DNA of 64,000 nt. It comes from Cryphonectria parasitica EP155 (taxonomy: Eukaryota > Ascomycota > Sordariomycetes > Diaporthales > Cryphonectriaceae). The stretch is taken from positions 2,785,501-2,849,500 of the forward strand of contig NW_024468917.1 in the NCBI RefSeq assembly GCF_011745365.1, read 5' to 3'. Numbering within the stretch: position 1 is the first letter of the stretch; every line of letters begins with the position of its first letter. This document shows, piece after piece, positions 48,940 through 60,360 of the stretch. Position numbers and translations under genes: made by a program. The notes below the pieces were generated by a model, which did no database searches, was not told the origin of the DNA, and saw only the letters and a program-made list of their open reading frames with translations.

Positions 48940-51849
48940 GAAAGCTTTCCCTTGAATACACTGCTTGGGCAAGAGCAACTCATTATATTGGACCGTCACT
49001 TAAGGAGATGGCGCTGCTGCCAGCCTTGGTGTTGTCATTTTGTGGGAGTTCACTGAAATCTCGCTCAAGCCTGCACGAATATACGACTCGTTGGTATCAG
49101 TCTGAGTCGTAGCTCGAGGCACTAAGGATGTTCTCGCGGATTGTCGAGTTTTGTATCAAGGGTTCCTGACTAAGAAAAGCTGCATTGGCGATCATGGTGT
49201 AGATTAAGCTTTCTTTCAGTCACATTTCACCCAGAAGTGCCTTTATAAAAATACTTTCACCACAACCCACATGCCTAATTATAAATGTGTAACATGATTT
49301 GCAGGTTTTAATATTGCTGAGTAGAGTGTCTCGTAGTGAATCCACCCAAATGTGACACCTTGGATGACCACTAAGGGGTCTCCTACTGCCATATAGGAGC
49401 CCACTGCAAGATTTGGAAGCTCAATCGATCGGTTCTCGTTTCCGGGAAGGACATCCTGCTTGACCGAGTGCTTGCGCTTTGACGATAATGACTTGGATGG
49501 ACTCTGTAATCCTCGCAGCTTTCTGACAATAAGAAGCTTTGGATACAATCCAGACATGCCAGCGCAGCACTAATCATCGGTGTTGTGCGGATCACAATGA
49601 CTAATTGATCTGACAAAAGCTAGATCAACAATGGTGAGATTTATAACTCTCAGAGTAAAATTTCCACATTTCGCCACCTGAACAATACATGCCGTGCTAC
49701 ACATGTGAAATCAGACTTACTTTGATACATAAATGCTAACTTAGGGAATAGATACTATGATGTAAGCCAGACCTGTTTGTCATAAGTCCTTTTCAAAAAA
49801 TCAATGCATAAATATGAGAGAAGAAATATTTCTTTCCAGCTTGCGAGTATGTTACCCCCGGGTAGCGAAGTGTGAAAATTGTACCCTTAGAATTGTATGC
49901 GGATGCATCGTTCAGTGACTGACTATTCCTCAGCGAAATAATAACGAAGGCTGCACAAGTTACCAACGGGCTTATAGTCTGTAGGCTGCTTCCTACACAG
50001 TGTTAGGATTGCTATCATTTCAACTGCACATGAGTGACAACCCAGAGTGATATTGCCAATAAACACACGCAGACATATTAGCTTGCAATAGCCTTTTGAA
50101 AGCTTTAATTGGCTTACACTAAGGCTTTGAATGGTTTTAGATATAGCATCTGTGAGTTCAAGCGTCTTAACCCCCTGGAAGGAAGTATTAATAACTCGTG
50201 CCAACGCCTGAGTTCTACAATTGTCTGGACATGAACCTTTATCAATGCGAGCACAGAGGACATTACGTCAACCCGCCCTGGATGCTATAACCATGTATTC
50301 TGAGCTATGAACCTTGCCAGTTACATGATATTTGTTGTGGATACTGCTTCGATGTTGGATATCGTTTGAAAAGCAAAACTGGTCGCAGACACACCTATTG
50401 CAGCGATGGTAGGGCCCAGGGCAGCCCTGCTGAGCTGCTTAGACCAGCGGGATAAAGCAATTTCACACTAGCAGGGAGGCCCAGGTTTCGCAAAGTGGCA
50501 GCACTCTGACAAAGATTTTCCATATCGGTGGACATGAGCGTCACAGCTACTGCAGCAAAGTCAGAAAGAGTAAGATAGCACGTGGGCTTCGATACCTACT
50601 TGATTCATCAAGTGTCGTGATGTTGAGGCTCAATGCTCTGGAGTATATCGAGCAACAAAGAGAACCCCTGTCTGAGGCAACGAGTCTGCACGTGTGTGAG
50701 TCTTGTACGCTCATTGTATTCTGTCCTGCATAGCTTACCGATAAGCTAGCTCGTAGTATATTCCGCTGCAAACCTAGCATTTATCAATAAGTATAGGCAG
50801 AGATGTATTTGTGATGCTGGAACCTACTGCCTGGCTAACAAACCAACAAAGATGAGAAACTAGGATCCAGTCAGTCCCAGCTGATTTCATCGAGTTGATG
50901 GGGATCATTGGCAAATTGAGTTCTGTTGATGAGAAATAGTAACATATACTTGAATACCATGAGGCAAAGATGGGGTAGCACACCTGGCAGAAAAGTGCAT
51001 TTGGTAGCTAACATTGTTGCAACAGAGCGGAAATTCTTCATCGTTTGATCTGTTATTGACTTAGTTATAATGAAAACTTGGAGAAAGCCATATAAATGCT
51101 ACATACCTGATCTCCACGCCCCCTGTGCTTGAGGTAGTAACACACTCGCGGCCATATCCTCGTGGATTGGGTACCTAGCGGCATGTCAGCGGTGCTAAGT
51201 ATAATACAGACGAAATTGCAATAATATTACACGTCTCCATCAGTCAGACTCGACCGAAACAAGTTTTCATCAGTGGATTGAGCTACCAGAAGACACTGCG
51301 ACCCAATATACCACTGGTTGCCTCGGGAGAGAGGTGTTGATATTGAGACAGAAGAATGGATCTTTTCTCCCATGCTTTGGCTGCCAGAATAAGACATTTC
51401 ACCGTGGTATTCGAGCCAAACAACTTAACAACTTGGCCACCACGATCGTGTCCCGAAGCTTGCACAATGTCCTGGCGTTAACACAATCGAAGAGCAACGT
51501 TACCAACAATGAGCATAGATGGTCCGACGTATTGCGTGTGCTCGGCGTGCGACACGATGAGCAACAGAAGCTCGTTGTGCTGCAAGACCGTGTTCAATCC
51601 GACAAGTCTCTACATCCAAAAGCTGGTACAAAAGACGAACTCATCTCTGATTATAGACGAGTGAGATGATACTAACTAGTTTCAGCAAGGGCTAGGAACT
51701 TCTACGACCTTGTAAGACTATTTGCGTAGTCACTGCAGTCGCTGTGGTACTGGAAAGAAGAACAACACCGAAAACAAGATTGACAGGACAGCACTGTTTA
51801 AGCCAACGGCGAAGTCGAATCCTCTAGCGGATATAGGTCCAAAATCCAT
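48940..51849 (-). pseudogene. ABCC (MRP-type) multidrug ABC transporter, degraded and 3'-truncated
   Basis: Minus-strand fragments run in the right order. MDFGPISARGFDFAVGL with an ATG at 51849 opens TMD0. AWEKRSILLSQYQHLSPEAT and GILGRSVFW (near 51400-51290) follow, then MAASVLLPQAQGAW (51155) and LPHLCLMVFKYMLLFLINR (50975). Next come SIYSRALSLNITTLDESS and AVTLMSTDMENLCQSAATL (50650-50500), VDVMSSVLALIK, GVKTLELTDAISKTIQSL (50180), PLVTCAAFVIISLRN (49950) and SAALACLDCIQSFLLSES (49570). The linker is followed by nucleotide-binding domain 1: Walker A is HVGCGESIF (Lys replaced by Glu), then SQEPLIQNSTIRENIL, and the signature LSDGP instead of LSGGQ. It ends about 48940, before Walker B, so TMD2 and NBD2 are missing. 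Many frames and stops; not functional. Full relatives have about 1400-1500 residues. Confidence 0.8.
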
Positions 51850-52334
51850 TTTTGCAGAGCTTTTTGATAAGCTGTGTAATTCCACAAGAGCGAGGTAATG
51901 TACTATGTAGGCAGTCTATAAAGCCGAAGTATTTCGAACCTGGGTATGGAAAAACATATACAGATGATAATAGTGGCGATATTAGATCATGGCAGCGAAA
52001 CCACAGGGTATAGGAGCTGACCCGATCTCGTTATTACCTTCGGCACGATACTGTATATAGCTGACACCCCTTGCACAATTACGGGGTTACATGCAAGTCT
52101 TCCGCGTTGACGGACTAAAACTTCAATGCCAACAGGCCTCAGGTGGGTTGCTGTAAACCCTCGCAGCATGCGCTTTGATAAGCAACCAAGAGTTCATTCT
52201 CTGACTTGTTTCGGCAGCAAAAATTTGGAATAAGAGCGCTGGGATTAGCTATGATAGCCACTAGATGACTAGAGCATCTGGGAGCGGGATGTATCAAGCC
52301 TAATTATCAATTAGCCATAGTCATTCTGTCTTTC
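51850..52334. other. Intergenic, no gene recognised
   Basis: Short AT-rich gap between the start of the ABC-transporter relic and an MFS scrap; it would contain the old promoter. Confidence 0.5.
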
Positions 52335-52575
52335 AGCATGGCGATCATCACCGTACTGAGATCCCTCGTGGCGGATTTGGTACCTGCGAATGAATTCACA
52401 CTCGTCTATTCTATGATGAGTATGATAATTCGTGTTGGTTCCATCGTTGCAGGACCGATAGTTGCGTGAAGCTTTGCGTTTGGGATAACATTGGGACCAG
52501 GCTGGGCCTGCCTTTTATTATCTCCGCCTCTTTCTTCTTCGTCGGAATTACAACGCTTTCACTTTCTTCCTAGTC
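52335..52575 (+). pseudogene. MFS transporter fragment
   Basis: About 80 codons resemble the C-terminal helices of an MFS protein: LRSLVADLVPANEFTLVYSM, then SIVAGPIVA, a stop, SFAFGITLG and, after a shift, GLPFIISASFFFVGITTLSL. The loop LVADLVPANE before a membrane helix is typical of the family. The rest of the gene is gone; no continuation was found on either side. The scrap is too short to place in a subfamily. Confidence 0.6.
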
Positions 52576-53150
52576 GGCTATACCGAGGTCACGAATGAAA
52601 TTGTCACTCGAGAGCTATCGACGAATGATTCAAAGTCTGGATTATCAAATGTGCTATCCGAATAATGTTAAATTGAACATAGCAGCACATGCTAAGTATG
52701 TATTCATTATGCCGTACTCAGTTAGGAGGCATGAACTTCATCTACCACTGTCCACATGTTTCGCCGCCCGATCAGCACAAAGTATGATGCACTGATGCTG
52801 TTCTCCTCCAGGTTCGGCTCATGTGTTGTTCAACACCGACAACAATGATAATGCCTTGTTGCAAATGCTGTTGGAAGCGCTGGGTAAATGTGGCCAACAA
52901 ATGACGACTTTGACTTCCGTGAGTATTGTTGCATGGTGCAAGTGCCATTAGACAGAGGGGAGATATTGTATGAACACAAGAGTATTCCGCTGTGAATAAT
53001 ACAATGTTTGAGCTCAGTCCCAAAGTAGCGACTCCAATACAAAAGCCACCGAGATTTTAGTTTGAGAATATTTAGAACCTTGAATAACCTAATATCTGAG
53101 CAGAGGACTTTGCAAAACAAGGTGATGCATGCACCTTGGGCGAAACACAG
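52576..53150. other. Intergenic, no gene recognised
   Basis: Only short frames were seen, with nothing to support a gene, between the MFS scrap and the tandem repeat. Confidence 0.5.
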
Positions 53151-53370
53151 CTCTCGAATCGAGAAGCGGCTGATAACAATTCCTATAATTAACAAAGATT
53201 GAGTATGTCAGCAGGCAGCGCTGCTGGGTTCTCGGGTCGAGAAGCCGCTGACGACAATTTCTCCGACAAAGATTCACTATCATACTAGGCAGAAGATGAT
53301 GCCGGGCCCTCGAACCGATAAGCAGCTGACAGCTTCGCCTTGATCAAGATTCAGTCATCCTGCCAAGCAT
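53151..53370. repeat. 78-bp tandem repeat, about 2.8 copies
   Basis: Units begin at 53151, 53229 and 53307 (spacing exactly 78), the last incomplete. Each starts with a TCTCG/CCTCG motif and (C)GAGAAGC-GCTGA. AAAGATT followed by CTAGGCAG-like sequence comes later in the unit. Copies differ at perhaps a quarter of positions. They lie 120-340 bases upstream of the GH79 start codon. Confidence 0.8.
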
Positions 53371-53487
53371 TGATATACATAATACTCAACAACACATATA
53401 TAGCTGCAGTGAAGAAGCAGGTCTGATCGGCCTCAAAATCTCTTCAACATATTTCCAACATTGACAGATACTCAATAACGGTCGAAG

Positions 53488-55642
53488 ATGAGAGCGAACT
53501 ATCTGATAAGCATCCGCTTTCTGGGTATGATTGCACTTGCCGCAATGCCGTCGATTTCTGTCGACAACGTTGTAGCCCCTGCTGCTGCCCCAATCTACGC
53601 AAGTCAAGTGATTGATCAATCATTTCTTGGTTTCGCTACCGAAGCAGCCAGTCTTCCAAATTTTACCTACACGGACTTCTCCCAGAACCTTTCAATGTCT
53701 TCTATCACAAGACAGGCGCCCCTGTTATCTTCAGAGTGGGCGGTACATCCCTGTAAAGTTACACCCGAGTTGTTGCACGATGAAACATCGTCACTAAAAC
53801 CAAAGAGGAGGACTACAAGTATCCTAATGGAATGTACGACAGTCTTCAATCAAATATCACCTTCGGAAAGAATTGGTTCAGGGATTCAGTCTCCAAAATC
53901 TCCAATTCCTGCTTCACGTACCGCTGGCCCGCAACAACCAGACAAACGCAGTCAAGTTCACGCAGCATTGTATAGATACTGTTACACGGATAGGGTGCGC
54001 CTAGCACAATGGCATCCGAGTTAAGCGCCGGGGCAAATTGGCACCACCTCAGCAACGATGAGTTGGCGATGATCCTTCGTGAACACGTCGACCAACGTGC
54101 AGGAGTCTGGAACAGTTGAGCATCAAGGCATCACTACCAATGTAACCCTCGCCGTCTATAAGAAGGCGAGGCCAGGACGACCTGACTGAGGAAAGAGAGA
54201 GGAGCCTTAAGCACTCCTTAGACTCCCTTAGCAATCATCGTTAAAAGCCGAAGCTACTTCCAAGCCCTCTACTAGAGCCCTTGTAACAGATACCATGGGC
54301 AACGTCAGCAAGCTATACGCTCTTGAGATAGGAAACGAGGTCGATGTCTACGCGAGACAATGTTATAACGGCTCTTGCATCAGGAATCCTCAGACCTGGG
54401 ATTCAGAAACTTATGCGGAAGAAGTGCAGGGACACATCGACTTGTTGACGAAGAATGTGACCAACTTTCCCCAGACTGGGCGTATATTCCAGATATTCGA
54501 CAAAGGGACTGAGATTGATTGGCCCACCAATACCAAGTGGACACTGTAAGCCCGTCAGAGCTCCAGTTTGCTTAATACCTCTCTGATAATGAATGACAGT
54601 ACACCATTCATGCAGAGCATCTCCGAGGTCGAGGATCTTACCAGAGTTAAGCAAGTCGCACAACATTAGTAGGTCAACGTATCTTACTGACCACGTTAAG
54701 CCGCCCAGAACTGACTTCTTACTTAGCTACCAGGCACATGCTGGCAGAAACGCTGATCTACAAAGTAAGTAAAAGGAACTCAATATGCAGACCGGATGTG
54801 TGTTGTTAATACAAATCCGATAATCAACTGCTCTATTGACACACGATATAACCACCAGCACAACACGAAGAGAGTTTCGACCTATGATACAATATTTGCA
54901 GACTCGAAACCCTCAGCTTGACTTTGTTTTGAGCGAAGTTGGAAATGCTATAGGAAGCAGTAGTAACAAGACTACTGATGCGATCCTTGAATCGAGTCTC
55001 GGAAGTGCTGTTTGGACTGTTGACTGGATGTTGTGTGTTATGAGTATTGTAAGCCACCCCCTGAGCAACAATGAGCTGAAGTCAATACTTACAAGGATCG
55101 AATAGAATGTAACTCGTATCAACATGCAGATGGGGCGTATCTTTGGTTTTGCTGCATGGCAGCCGAACCAGCTGCAGGACGCACCTCCTCACCTCAAAGG
55201 CGGGTTTTATGGCCATGTTTTTGTGGCCGACTTCATCAGCAACCAGGGCAGCTTGCGAGTTATTGAGCTGCCCCAACCATCAGGAAATAAGAATATCTCG
55301 GCCTATGCAAGGTTTCATCATGGCACGTTGACCAAGGTAGCTCTAATCAATCAAGAGTTGTGGTTGGGGTCCTCAAATCGTCCAAGGGCGTCCAACGTGT
55401 CGTTGAACCTGGAAGCCTTGGGACCAGACGTCCCGGCACGTGTCAAAGTACAGAAACTATGGGGACCAAGCGCCAACACATTGACAAACATTTCATGGGC
55501 AGGCTTAGATTGGCCTTTCAATAATATCACAGGAGGGGGGACGCCAGTGAAAGTGAGAAATGATACCGAGTTCTTGTCGGTAGTTGATAAAAGTGTCCAG
55601 GTAGCTCTTGATGCGACTACAACAATTTTGATCACTTGGTAA
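53488..55642 (+). pseudogene. GH79 beta-glucuronidase-like glycosidase, interrupted by a solo LTR
   Basis: The ATG at 53488 starts a hydrophobic leader, then SFLGFATEAASLPNFTY as in secreted GH79 enzymes. Frame shifts follow: GAPVIFRVGGTSL and YDSLQSNITFGKNWF are in a second frame, NNQTNAVKFTQHCIDT in a third. A 309-bp solo LTR cuts in at 53980. Beyond it the frame resumes with LYALEIGNEVDVY, whose GNE holds the acid/base Glu. FVLSEVGNAIG (the nucleophile Glu) comes later. Exons after the insert are about 54294-54545, 54600-54668, 54727-54764, 54824-55048 and 55106-55642. The acceptor of the fourth exon seems lost, with TAA where an AG is needed. The C-terminal beta domain reads INMQMGRIFGFAAWQPNQL through VALDATTTILITW. 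Live relatives cleave glucuronic acid from arabinogalactan or similar glycans. Confidence 0.85.
53980..54288. mobile_element. Solo LTR of a retrotransposon (309 bp)
   Basis: It begins TGTTACACGG and ends CCTTGTAACA, so the ends are short inverted repeats TGTTACA/TGTAACA in the TG...CA form of LTRs. It is flanked by the direct duplication GATAC (53975-53979 and 54289-54293), the 5-bp size typical of Ty1/copia and Ty3/gypsy integrases. Inside is a TATAAGAAGG element near 54160, placed as an LTR promoter would be. Counting one GATAC copy, the GH79 frame reads QHCIDT then MGNVSKLYALEIGNE without a break. No internal retroelement sequence remains, so it arose by LTR-LTR recombination. Confidence 0.88.
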
Positions 55643-58203
55643 CGTGGTGGAGGGAGGGAGAGAATAGACGAAAATCGAGTGAAGTCCGTCAAAACTTATA
55701 TGTGTACATAGAAAAGACAGCGGTATTTACACAGAAACTGAAGTTTTGAACTTTCCTATCGCTCTTGCCTGCTCTTCCAACACCACCTAGACGAACGCTT
55801 TGCAGGCGGTTCGACGTATGTCAAACTACTTTGAGCGTCGTTTTTTAATTTACGTTGCTTGAGATGCCAAACGAATGCTGGAATTTGCGTCAGTTTGCAA
55901 TGCAATTGTTCTAATACATCTCCAACTGTACTTTTTCTAGTTTCTGTCCAAAGGAGTTAACGGGTTGAACCTTGGCTTCTGACATTTTATTTTCGTTTCT
56001 TGCAATTCGCAAGTTGAAATGGCTATAACATTGTATAACAACGGTCGGGATGATAGGGAAATGAAAAGTAAGACGGCTTTAAAATTAGATTATGGCTGGC
56101 GCAAAGTGTGCACTAGAGTAGTTGAAAAAGACAATGTGGCTGACAGGAGCTGCTGCACTTGGAGAGAAGATGATTAGAACAGGGGTTGATCTGACTCCAG
56201 TAGTAATATTAACAAGCTGCTATGCTCAGTGTGCGCTATGTTTTAGTCAATCCAAATTTGCTTCAGATGATCAGCATTTGGGTACACCACTTAGCCTCCA
56301 AGGAGTTAACTGTCTAGATTCCAAGGTAGCTCTTGAAGACTGAGTATTATAGCTGTGGGATGCAGTCGCTGCATAATTGTGTTGTAGCTATGCTGGTAGT
56401 CTGGCTATCAATTGAGCACGAGTTCACATTCCGGGGGCAGCATTGCTTATAAAAATCTCCATCTGGAGGAAAATGCAAATGGCGCAGAAGTTTCCAAGCT
56501 TGAAATCTGTACAGAACATTTTCAGCAAAGTGTTTCCACAATGCTTGTAGCTTTTAATGTACTGTTACGCTGAGTAGTGTATCTCGCTTTTAATCGTAGC
56601 AGTCTGCGAGTAGAAGTTTCTAGCGATAAGAATAACTAATCTAAGTGGATGAGCCCTATCTGCACTTACTTGTAGTAATGAGAACGCCTTGGCTCTTGCA
56701 AATCTCAACTTTGACTTTGCTGTCTTTACATTGAGACGTGCATTGAATATCAGCAGCTGAGCAAGACATTGGCTCCAGAGCGCCAGTCAGCTGCGAGGAC
56801 CTGTGCAGTACACAAAACACCCTGCAGGCTTAGAGCACTTCTTGAAAAAGTTGTTCAAGTATCAAAAGAGCCTTATTTGGCAAGTAAGTGCTATATGTCG
56901 GAGATATTCATGCCTCAATGTGTTGGCTCTCAGAGCGGGTAGCGCTATAATTTATCGAGCGCTATGCTCAAGTCAATATCATAACCTCTTAGCAATCCCT
57001 GTTCCTCTGTTAACATGTATGTTTGTCTGTTGATGAAATTCTTTAAAGCAACATCAATCTAGTTACAGCTCTTTGAAGCTCGGAAGATGCAGATTAACGA
57101 GAAATGCAATAGTAGCAAACCATACCAAATCTTACACAGAGCAGCTGCTCAGCAAGAAATTAATCACAAAGACCTCGCTGAATAAGATGAAAATGCTCGC
57201 CTATTCTCAGAAAGGCTATGAGCAGTACAACAAGCATTTGTGCTGGCATGATAGGCGGTAGAAATATGAACAGGGAAAAGTTGATCGAATTTATAAGAGT
57301 GCTTTGTATGGAGTATAAGCCGAATTATGCCAAATTTGATGCGGACATGCAGACTTTATTTTTAGTATAAGCCATAAGCTTGCATAGATGGAGAGGGATC
57401 GGTGACTTGCTCTCGGACCGAGTGCACCTACGCTGAGAACGCGAATTGGGAGGTCGAAGTTGAGCCGAAAGTATTTTTCAAGAACACTGGATCTGTGAAC
57501 GAAAAATAATAGAATTTAAGCGATAGACTAACTCCAAGACATAGCGCTTCCGGAGCCTGCTTTGTAAAGCAGAGAAGACCGCTCTTGTGCTCCCAAGGCT
57601 ATTATCCCATAGTATGAGACAGGCGGCTTAGTATAACAGCTCTGTCAAATATGTTGGGTCTATTGAAGTGACGAGATGTAGCTTGACGAAGAGCCTCATT
57701 GCTTATCCCTGTTAACCGGTTGAGAACGACTTTGTGTGACAAGTGCTTATGAAATTTTATAGGTCTTAAAGTGAGGTAGAGGTACATGAGCTGTGAAGGG
57801 TCGGCTCGTCGGCGCTAACTGGTCGTGAACGTCTTAGGGGGCTTTGAGGTATTAATATGAAGAACCAATCCCATTATTGTCGAGGTTGTTGCCTGCTATA
57901 TAATGCTGAGAGCTGTGGTAAATTGTGTTCCTCTCGAACTCCAATAACAGTCTGACTCGTTTTACTTCGGGTGACCGTATGCTACACATATAAAAGCTAG
58001 CACATGGTTTCATGTACTGCCGGAAACATACTGGTCTTTGCTCCCGTTTTCAAAGCATAGTAGCAACTCGTTGCCGCTGGGACGAATCCCAGTACGCGTA
58101 GGTCAGTCAGTCAAGGTCTCTGCTGCATCTTCACTTCTCGCAGTGCACGTGGGGTTCTTGAACCCACCAGCCGCTGTAACTCCTTCATCTCGCTAAGAAT
58201 ATA
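55643..58203. other. Intergenic, AT-rich, no gene recognised
   Basis: 2.5 kb with only short frames. A few stretches (for example minus strand near 56347-56541 and plus strand near 57085-57230) look as if they might be decayed coding sequence, but none could be tied to a family. Confidence 0.45.
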
Positions 58204-58265
58204 AGTCGAAGCACCCCCTTGTGGACACCCCCCCCCTTGTGGACACCCCTGGCCAGCCACACCGC
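58204..58265. repeat. Left terminal inverted repeat, element 2
   Basis: 62 bp, inverted match of 59998-60056 apart from a 3-bp longer C tract. It contains two tandem CCCTTGTGGACACCCC units. Confidence 0.92.
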
Positions 58266-58355
58266 CATTTCCACCACCTCTTCTTTTATAACCTTTTCTC
58301 AACCAATTCTTATCCAAATAACTTCATCTTTTCACAGGGCCTTCATACGACAATA

Positions 58356-59959
58356 ATGAAGTCATATAACTAGTTTGAGCTAGCCCAGGCTTCGAGGCTG
58401 TCAAAAAAGGCTGGTCTCAGAAACGAGCTGCACGCGAATACGGGATCCCGAGGACTACTCTTCTTCATCGCCTGGCAGGAAGAGAATCGCATCAAACAGC
58501 CCATCAACATCAAAAGCTCTTCTTTCCTCAGGAAAAGAAGTTGGCTGAATGAATTCTTGTTCAGGAAAGCCTAGGGCTTCCACCAAGCTACTCAGAGCTC
58601 AAGCACTTCGCGCGGAGGATCCTCGAGGTCCATAAAGATACTCGAGAGCTAGGAAAGAGATGAACTGAGAGCTTTTTGAAGAGAAATCCAGAGATAAGAA
58701 TACGAAAGCATAAACAGATAGCTTCTGAACGAATCAATGGAGCTACAACAGAGGTAATACAGCCTTGATTTCGTCTTTTCAATCTTCCTTAGATTCAAGC
58801 TATCAAACCAGCTAATAGATGGAATATGAATGAAGCTGGAATAGCTGAAAGCTAAGGAGAGAATGGATTAGTTCTTGAAAGCTCTTCTTTACATTCAATT
58901 CATCGAAAAGAGCCTGAATCGAGATTCTGAATCTCAATTCTCGAGTATATCTCTGCTATAAGCACTTATCTCTTTCCTCTAGTAATCTTCAAGAGCTAAA
59001 CAGTATAATAGTAGTAGTTTTCTCTCTTCTTGAACTTTTTTGAAAGCTGGCAGTTTACAGCTGCAAGCAATGGATGGATTAATAATGCTGTAGCTCTTGA
59101 ATAGCTGAAAAAGATCTTCATTCCAAGCAGCTAGCTAATAAATCCCTTAGAAGCTAGACTATTGATCTTGGATAGCTATAGCAGCTATACAACTGATGAG
59201 TTTATGTAGCAATGCTATTAAAACAACATTCTGTTGATTTACTTCTTTCTCATACTTCTCATGTATGTTAGCTTCTTGATCTAGAAGTCTTCTCGTTTTT
59301 CAAGAGGGCATATAGATGAAAAGTTAGTTCTATAAGCTAGTGGGAGGATTCAACAGTTTTTGATAAGCGAATATTTCTCGAGATCTATCGTCAGGCTCGC
59401 TTGGAAAGCCTTTCGAGCCAGAATATCAAGTCTGGGTGGAATGCTTTAGGCTTATAGCCTGTTAGACCCTCCAAGCCACTCCTCAGCCCTCTTCTCCTCG
59501 AGAACACTCCTCAGTTCATCCAAACTCAGGCAAATTCAAAATGAACAGCATCAACAGCAGCCCAGAATACCCTGAAAGCCTCCTCAGACCAGCCAGTTAT
59601 CTTTTCGAACGCCTCGCAAGGCTCGAGATTTATACCATCAACTACAGCAGAATCAGCACCAGCTTTCAACTTTGCCAGTACAACATATACTCTTTAGGAA
59701 GATATGCAAAGCATTCAGTAAGAGGAATGTCGAACTGGCTAGGGCTCTAGAGAAGAATGAGGTACTAGAAAAGCAGGCTAAAGCCAGAAAGCCAACTAAA
59801 AGAAGGAAGGTGGATACAAGCCCAAATTCGAGGTTTGCGAATATTGAAGCTATACAGAAGGCTCAAAATGCAGTCAATAGGAATGACGATAGTCTAGATG
59901 AAGAGAGCGATGCCGAATTACCTACTGATGAGGAGGACTGCATCGTGGTGGCTGATTAG
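58356..59959 (+). pseudogene. Transposase of element 2, degraded
   Basis: After an ATG at 58356 the frame stops within six codons. In shifted frames REYGIPRTTLLHRLAGRESH and the segments SLGLPPSYSELKHFARRIL, VHKDTRELGKR and ATTEVIQP give the helix-turn-helix and CENP-B-like DNA-binding parts of a Fot1/pogo transposase. The DDE catalytic part is not readable. The last 95 codons (59672-59959) are open: a basic stretch KPTKRRKVDTSPNSRFANIE and the acidic end LPTDEEDCIVVAD, closely similar to element 1's tail. Not functional. Confidence 0.82.
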
Positions 59960-59997
59960 GAAGAGAAATGTATATAAATCAATATATATATATATAT

Positions 59998-60056
59998 GCG
60001 GTGTGGCTGGCCAGGGGTGTCCACAAGGGGGGTGTCCACAAGGGGGTGCTTCGACT
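59998..60056. repeat. Right terminal inverted repeat, element 2
   Basis: 59 bp, inverted counterpart of 58204-58265, followed by the TA duplication. Confidence 0.92.
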
Positions 60057-60360
60057 TATGAGGGCTATTATGCAGGTTCTAAACATGAAAACTTCGTGTC
60101 GGAAAAGAATCACTGGCATATAAACTCAGGCGCTCAGTAGCAATCCCGGGATGATGAACATTCACCTAAACTGAGCTAGATGAAGATTCCTCCTTAACAG
60201 TTCTGTCCTAAGCTACGAATCTTTTCTCACAATATGCATATAAATACGGTCGTTGCAAGGAGAGGAGGGAAAAAGAAAGATCTGTTCAAATCTGCATAGA
60301 TAGCTCGACCTCTTATTAAAAGAAATTGTCCAGGCAACACTCAATTGATATATACCCTAA
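60057..60360. other. Spacer between transposon and carboxylesterase
   Basis: About 300 bases with no coding signal; includes the 3' untranslated side of the minus-strand esterase gene. Confidence 0.55.

Larger units (their letters stand above)
58204..60056 (+). mobile_element. Fot1/pogo-type DNA transposon, copy 2
   Basis: A 1853-bp element flanked by TA (58202-58203 and 60057-60058). The inverted repeats (62 bp left, 59 bp right) begin AGTCGAAGCACCCCCTTGTG and contain an internal tandem copy of CCCCCTTGTGGACACC. They differ by three C in one C run. The plus strand codes the degraded transposase. Element 1 has related ends (AGTCRAAGCACCCCCTT and CCACACCG) and the opposite orientation. The interior is AT-rich. 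Confidence 0.92.

Noticed and set aside
51334..51669. 111-codon plus-strand frame
   Set aside because: The opposite strand reads as the TMD0 to TMD1 part of the ABCC relic, so this is its shadow.
58068..58105. T-arm-like hairpin (CTGGG ... CCCAG around ACGAAT)
   Set aside because: The loop does not match TTCRANY and no D-arm or acceptor stem lies at the proper distance.
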